From Candidatus Eremiobacterota bacterium (GTDB lineage: Bacteria; Vulcanimicrobiota; Vulcanimicrobiia; Vulcanimicrobiales; Vulcanimicrobiaceae): DNA of 64,000 bases. Positions 60,547 through 64,000 of this stretch are shown in pieces (the first letter of the stretch is position 1; each line of letters starts with the position of its first letter). The translations under genes and the position numbers were made by a program. The notes beneath the pieces are model-generated. The model searched no databases, was not told where the DNA came from, and was given only the letters and a program-made list of their open reading frames with translations. The stretch spans positions 1 through 64,000 of the forward strand of contig JAFAKB010000071.1 of assembly GCA_019235885.1 (NCBI GenBank). The letters are read 5' to 3'.

Positions 60547-61757
60547 AAATAAGCCTTGTCTCCGAACATGCGAGCCCGCTCGCGGTACTCGGCGGCGTCG
60601 ACGCCGGCGGGCAGAACGTCCACGTCGCAGCGCTCGCCGCGGGGCTCGCCGCACTCGGCAACACCGTCACGGTGTACACGCGCCGCGACGATCCGAAGCT
60701 GCCGCGGCGCACCGCGATGGCGCGCGGAGTGATCGTCGAGCACATCGACGCCGGCCCGGCGCGGCCGATCCCGAAAGACGCGATCTACCCGCACGTGAAG
60801 GCGTTCGCGAAAGCGCTCGCGCGGGCGTGGGGCGACGACCGGCCCGACGCCGTCCACGCGCACTTCTGGATGAGCGGTTTGGCCGCGCTCGGCGCCGCGA
60901 AGCCGCTCGGCATCCCGGTCGTGCAGACGTTCCACGCGCTCGGCGTCGAGAAGCGCCGCCATCAAGGGAGCGCCGACACCTCGCCGGCCACGCGGCTCGC
61001 CGAGGAAGAACGGATCGTGCGCGACGCCGAGCGCATCGTCGCAACCTCGAGCGCCGAGGTCTTCGAGCTGCTGCGGATGGGCGCGAACCCGCGGCGCTTG
61101 AAGATCGTGCCGTGCGGCGTCGACCTCGAGCACTTCACCCCGGACGGGCCGTTCGAAGAACGGCGCGGCGAGCGGATGCGGATCGTCACGCTCTCGCGGC
61201 TCGTTCCGCGCAAAGGGATCGCCGACGTGATCGAAGCGCTCACCGACGTTCCGGACGCGGAGCTCGTCATCGCGGGCGGCGGCGAAGGCCCTGATTTGCT
61301 CGACGACCCGGAGGCGCAGCGCCTCTCGAAGCTCGCGCACGAGCTGGGCGTCGCCGACCGCGTCTACTTGCGCGGGCGCGTCTCGCACGCGGAGGTTCCG
61401 GCGCTGCTGCGTTCGGCCGACGTCGTCGCGTGCACGCCGTGGTACGAGCCGTTCGGCATCGTTCCGCTGGAGGCGATGGCGTGCGGCGTCCCGGTCGTCG
61501 TCTCCTCGGTCGGCGGGCTGGTCGACACCGTCGTCGACGGCATGACGGGGATCCACGTTCCGCCCAAAGCGCCGCGCGCGCTCGCGCACGCGTTGCGCTC
61601 GCTGGCGGCGACGCCCGAGCGCCGCAAGCGCCTCGGCCGCTTGGGCGTGGAGCGCGTGCGCGCGCGCTACTCCTGGTCGCGCATCTGCGCGGACACGCTC
61701 GACGTGTACCGCGGTGTGATCGGCACGCCGGCCGAAGAGCTCGCGCTGGGAAGCTGA
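60543..61757 (+). CDS. GT4 glycosyltransferase (MshA/sucrose-phosphate-synthase-like)
   Basis: 404 aa. The N-terminal GGVDAGGQNVHVAALAAGLA is the glycine-rich loop shared by sucrose-phosphate synthase and MshA. The donor domain has TLSRLVPRKGIADVIEAL and the E-x7-E motif YEPFGIVPLEAMACGVPVV. Coupled by GTGA to the gene before and by TGATG to the gene after. Confidence 0.9.
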   Translation: MKISLVSEHASPLAVLGGVDAGGQNVHVAALAAGLAALGNTVTVYTRRDDPKLPRRTAMARGVIVEHIDAGPARPIPKDAIYPHVKAFAKALARAWGDDRPDAVHAHFWMSGLAALGAAKPLGIPVVQTFHALGVEKRRHQGSADTSPATRLAEEERIVRDAERIVATSSAEVFELLRMGANPRRLKIVPCGVDLEHFTPDGPFEERRGERMRIVTLSRLVPRKGIADVIEALTDVPDAELVIAGGGEGPDLLDDPEAQRLSKLAHELGVADRVYLRGRVSHAEVPALLRSADVVACTPWYEPFGIVPLEAMACGVPVVVSSVGGLVDTVVDGMTGIHVPPKAPRALAHALRSLAATPERRKRLGRLGVERVRARYSWSRICADTLDVYRGVIGTPAEELALGS

Positions 61758-62692
61758 TGCGTGAACGCATCGTCGTGCTGCGCGCGCTCAAGCTGGGCGA
61801 CTTCCTCACCGGCGTCCCCGCGTACCGCGCGCTGCGCCGCGCGTTCCCGCGCGCCGAGATCGTGCTCGCGGCGCCGCGCGCGCTGGCGCCGCTCGCCGAG
61901 CTGATCGGCGGCGCGCTCGACCGCGTCGTCGACGCGCAAGCGCTCGCACCGCTCGCACCCGAATTGCACGCTGCGGATCTCGGCGTGAACATGCACGGCC
62001 GCGGGCCGCAGTCGCACCGCGTGCTGCTCGGCGCGCGCGCGCAGCGGCTGATCACCTTTCGCAACGAAGAGATCCCGGAGAGCGCGAGCGGTGCGGAGTA
62101 CGACGCAGACGAGCACGAGGTGCGGCGCTGGTGCCGGATGCTCGAGCACGCCGGCATCGCGGCCGATCCGCGCGAGCTCGACCTTGCCGTTCCGCCGGTG
62201 CTGGTGCCGCGGCGCATCCGCGGCGCGACGCTGATCCATCCCGGCGCGGCGAGCGAGGCGCGCCGCTGGCCGGTCGAGCGCTGGATCGAGGTGGCGCGTG
62301 CCGAGCAGCGGCTCGGGCGCACCGTCATCGTCACCGGCGCGGCGAACGAGGTCGAGCGCGCGCGCACGGTCGCGGACGCGGCCGGCGTTGCGCCGACGCA
62401 CGTGTACGCCGGCCGCACGAACCTGCGCGAGCTCGCCGCGCTGGTCGCCGCGGCAGGGCGCGTCGTCTGCGGCGACACGGGCGTCGCGCACCTCGCAAGC
62501 GCCTACCGCACGCCGTCGGTCGTGCTGTTCGGCCCGATTCCGCCGGCTGCGTGGGGGCCGCCGCCGCGCCCGTTCCACCGCGTGCTGTGGAACGGCACGA
62601 CCGGGGACCCGCACGCCGACCGCGTCGACCCCGGCCTGCTCGCGATCAAACCCGAACGCGTGATCGCGGCACTCGACGCGCTCCGCGCTTAG
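61757..62692 (+). CDS. Second GT9 glycosyltransferase, last gene of the glycan operon
   Basis: 311 aa GT9. VVLRALKLGDFLTGVPAYRALRRAFP, LIHPGAASEARRWPVERW and CGDTGVAHLASAYRTPSVVLFGP are conserved. It differs from the first GT9 in lacking the cysteine cluster, so it probably uses another donor or adds to a different position. Its stop overlaps the convergent oxidoreductase by a few bases. Confidence 0.88.
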   Translation: MRERIVVLRALKLGDFLTGVPAYRALRRAFPRAEIVLAAPRALAPLAELIGGALDRVVDAQALAPLAPELHAADLGVNMHGRGPQSHRVLLGARAQRLITFRNEEIPESASGAEYDADEHEVRRWCRMLEHAGIAADPRELDLAVPPVLVPRRIRGATLIHPGAASEARRWPVERWIEVARAEQRLGRTVIVTGAANEVERARTVADAAGVAPTHVYAGRTNLRELAALVAAAGRVVCGDTGVAHLASAYRTPSVVLFGPIPPAAWGPPPRPFHRVLWNGTTGDPHADRVDPGLLAIKPERVIAALDALRA

Positions 62693-63648
62693 GCGACCTC
62701 TTCGAGCGCATCTTCGGTCGCGTCGACGACGACGACGATCGTGCCGTGGATGCGGCGGCGCTCGAGGCGGCGGTGCGCTTCGGCCGTGTCGTCGAGCGAG
62801 TACATCGCGGCGATCGGCACCGCGAACGGCGCTTCGTCGATCGCCGCGCTGAGCCGCGCGAACGCGGCCGGGTTCGGCACGCCGTCGAACGCGATCGCGG
62901 CAATCTCGCTCGGCCATTCGACGCCGTTCGGGCGCGCGATCGTGCCGCCGTCGCGCAGCGCTGCGGCGAGCCGCTCGACGCCGAGGCCGCCGGCGAGCGC
63001 GAGCACCGCGTCGACGCCGTGGGGCGCAAAAGTTCGCGCGACGGCCGCGACGTCGTCGTGATGCGTGTCGAGCGCCGCGTCGGCGCCGAGCGCGCGCAGC
63101 AGCTCGACTCCTTCGCGATCGCGCGCGGTGGCGATCACGCGCGCGCCGCGGCGCTTCGCAAGCTGGACCGCCATCACGCCGACGCTTCCCGTCGCGCCGT
63201 GAATCAGCACCGCCGTGCCGGCGCGCAGCCCGAGCGCGTCGTCGATCCCCGCGAGCGCGGTCAAGCCTGCGACCGGGATCGGGCCGGCTTCGCGAAACTC
63301 CAGCGTGCGCGGCATCGGAGCGACGTGCTCCGCGCGCAGCGCCACATAGTCGGCGTAGAAGCCGCCCTTTCGGTCACCGTAGGCGTAGCCGATCACCGCA
63401 TCGCCGACGCTCAGGCCCTGCACGTCGTCGCCGAGCGAGGCGATCGTACCGGAGCCCTCCGCCCCGAGCACGAGCGGAAACGCCTTCCCGCGCGAGAACG
63501 CGCCGCGCCGCATCTTGGCGTCCCAGATCCCGACCCCGGCCGTGTCGACCCGGATCAGGACCTCGTTCGCGTCGAGCTCGGGGACGCGCAGCTCGCGAGC
63601 GACCAGCCGCTCCGGCCCGCCGAACGCGTCGATCGCGACCGCCCGCAT
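62689..63648 (-). CDS. MDR-family NADP-dependent oxidoreductase (zeta-crystallin-like)
   Basis: 319 aa from ATG 63648; an ATG ten codons upstream is an alternative. GroES-like part with AGVGIWDAKMRRGAF and LGAEGSGTIASLGDDV; Rossmann motif HGATGSVGVMAVQLAKRRGA. No zinc ligands are seen. Quinone or enone reduction is usual for this branch. It is unrelated in role to the glycan operon it faces. Confidence 0.86.
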   Translation of the reverse strand: MRAVAIDAFGGPERLVARELRVPELDANEVLIRVDTAGVGIWDAKMRRGAFSRGKAFPLVLGAEGSGTIASLGDDVQGLSVGDAVIGYAYGDRKGGFYADYVALRAEHVAPMPRTLEFREAGPIPVAGLTALAGIDDALGLRAGTAVLIHGATGSVGVMAVQLAKRRGARVIATARDREGVELLRALGADAALDTHHDDVAAVARTFAPHGVDAVLALAGGLGVERLAAALRDGGTIARPNGVEWPSEIAAIAFDGVPNPAAFARLSAAIDEAPFAVPIAAMYSLDDTAEAHRRLERRRIHGTIVVVVDATEDALEEVA

Positions 63649-63756
63649 GAAACGCGGAACCGTCCCGTCGGTCCTCATGCGCGCCCTGACCGGCCCCGCC
63701 TCAGGCTAGGTTGCGTTGTGGTCCTTGGCGCGGCGCCGACGGCGCTGAATCCGCGG

Positions 63757-64000
63757 CTACTTCGCCGGGGCGTTCGTCGTCGTGGCGGGCGTCGGTTCGG
63801 CGGGGGTACCGGCGGTCAGGGCGGGGTTCGGGACGGACTCGACTGCGGCGGCGGTTGCGGGGAGGACTTCGTTGACGTTCGTCACCCACTGCTGCTCGTC
63901 GGGAAGCGGCGCGGGGCGAACGGCGATCGTCGCGCTGGCGGCGGGCGTGAAGGCACGGCCGACGCGCGCGTCGAGCTGCTTCCACACGTGCAGCACCCGC
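63757..64000 (-). CDS. C-terminal part of an unknown protein, cut by window edge
   Basis: At least 80 codons end here; the frame is open to the window edge. The last residues are Thr/Ala/Pro-rich (AGTPAEPTPATTTNAPAK), like the tails of the exported proteins in this window, so an exported protein is plausible. An internal GTG at 63996 could also start a small protein. No family can be named. The 70 bp before the next gene (63679-63756) contain nothing I recognise. Confidence 0.4.
   Translation of the reverse strand, partial: RVLHVWKQLDARVGRAFTPAASATIAVRPAPLPDEQQWVTNVNEVLPATAAAVESVPNPALTAGTPAEPTPATTTNAPAK

Overview
The window is very GC-rich, densely packed bacterial chromosome. It has no rRNA, tRNA, insertion sequence, prophage or CRISPR array that I can recognise. 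A heptose/lipooligosaccharide-type glycan cluster, lipoproteins and Sec signal peptides point to an envelope with an outer membrane. The gene mix recalls under-sampled lineages such as Candidatus Eremiobacterota, but that placement is inference and no marker gene here settles it.

Layout. 1-3726 (minus): reductive pyrimidine catabolism (preT-preA-hydA, hydA cut by the window edge). 3776-6780 (plus): MDR oxidoreductase and a two-gene ABC exporter. 6852-8595 (minus): Nudix hydrolase, MBL-fold hydrolase and a remnant of a TMEM175-type channel. 8635-11825 (plus): secreted protein, RpiB-like isomerase, VTT membrane protein and RNase D. Inside this block a minus-strand stretch (9536-9859) has a promoter, paired hairpins and a terminator but no convincing gene, and is the best candidate for a new non-coding RNA. 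11797-13299 (minus): secreted protein and a winged-helix/nucleotidyltransferase pair. 13390-16140: aconitase. 16161-20458 (minus): an unexplained operon with a 17-codon leader, a 44-aa membrane peptide, a 117-aa protein and a 1232-aa Asp-box propeller protein. 20622-23662 (plus): threonine-dehydratase-like enzyme, glycosyltransferase and SDR. 23907-28513 (plus): lipoprotein, TPR/LuxR-like regulator and GGDEF-EAL protein, coupled. 28646-31366: DEAD-box helicase and a secreted two-DTG aspartic protease. 31368-34633 (minus): prolyl oligopeptidase and a lipoprotein.

34833-48467 is a storage-polysaccharide region. A nucleotidyltransferase/phosphomannomutase fusion, MalQ, GlgX, GlgB and a flavin disulfide reductase are all on the minus strand with overlapping ends, and a GH63-like glucosidase lies beyond a small nucleotidyltransferase/RHH pair. 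48511-51589 (minus) holds two Uma2 nuclease paralogues, one in frame with an EamA transporter, and a GAF protein. 51614-53483 is a TPP riboswitch with thiC. A lipoprotein and a hemerythrin follow.

55330-62692 is a tight six-gene glycan operon: carbamoyltransferase, GT2-GmhB fusion, heptosyltransferase-like GT9, two GT4-type transferases and a second GT9. All but the first junction overlap stop to start, so the products probably build one surface glycan. An MDR oxidoreductase and the C-terminal end of an unknown protein close the window on the minus strand.
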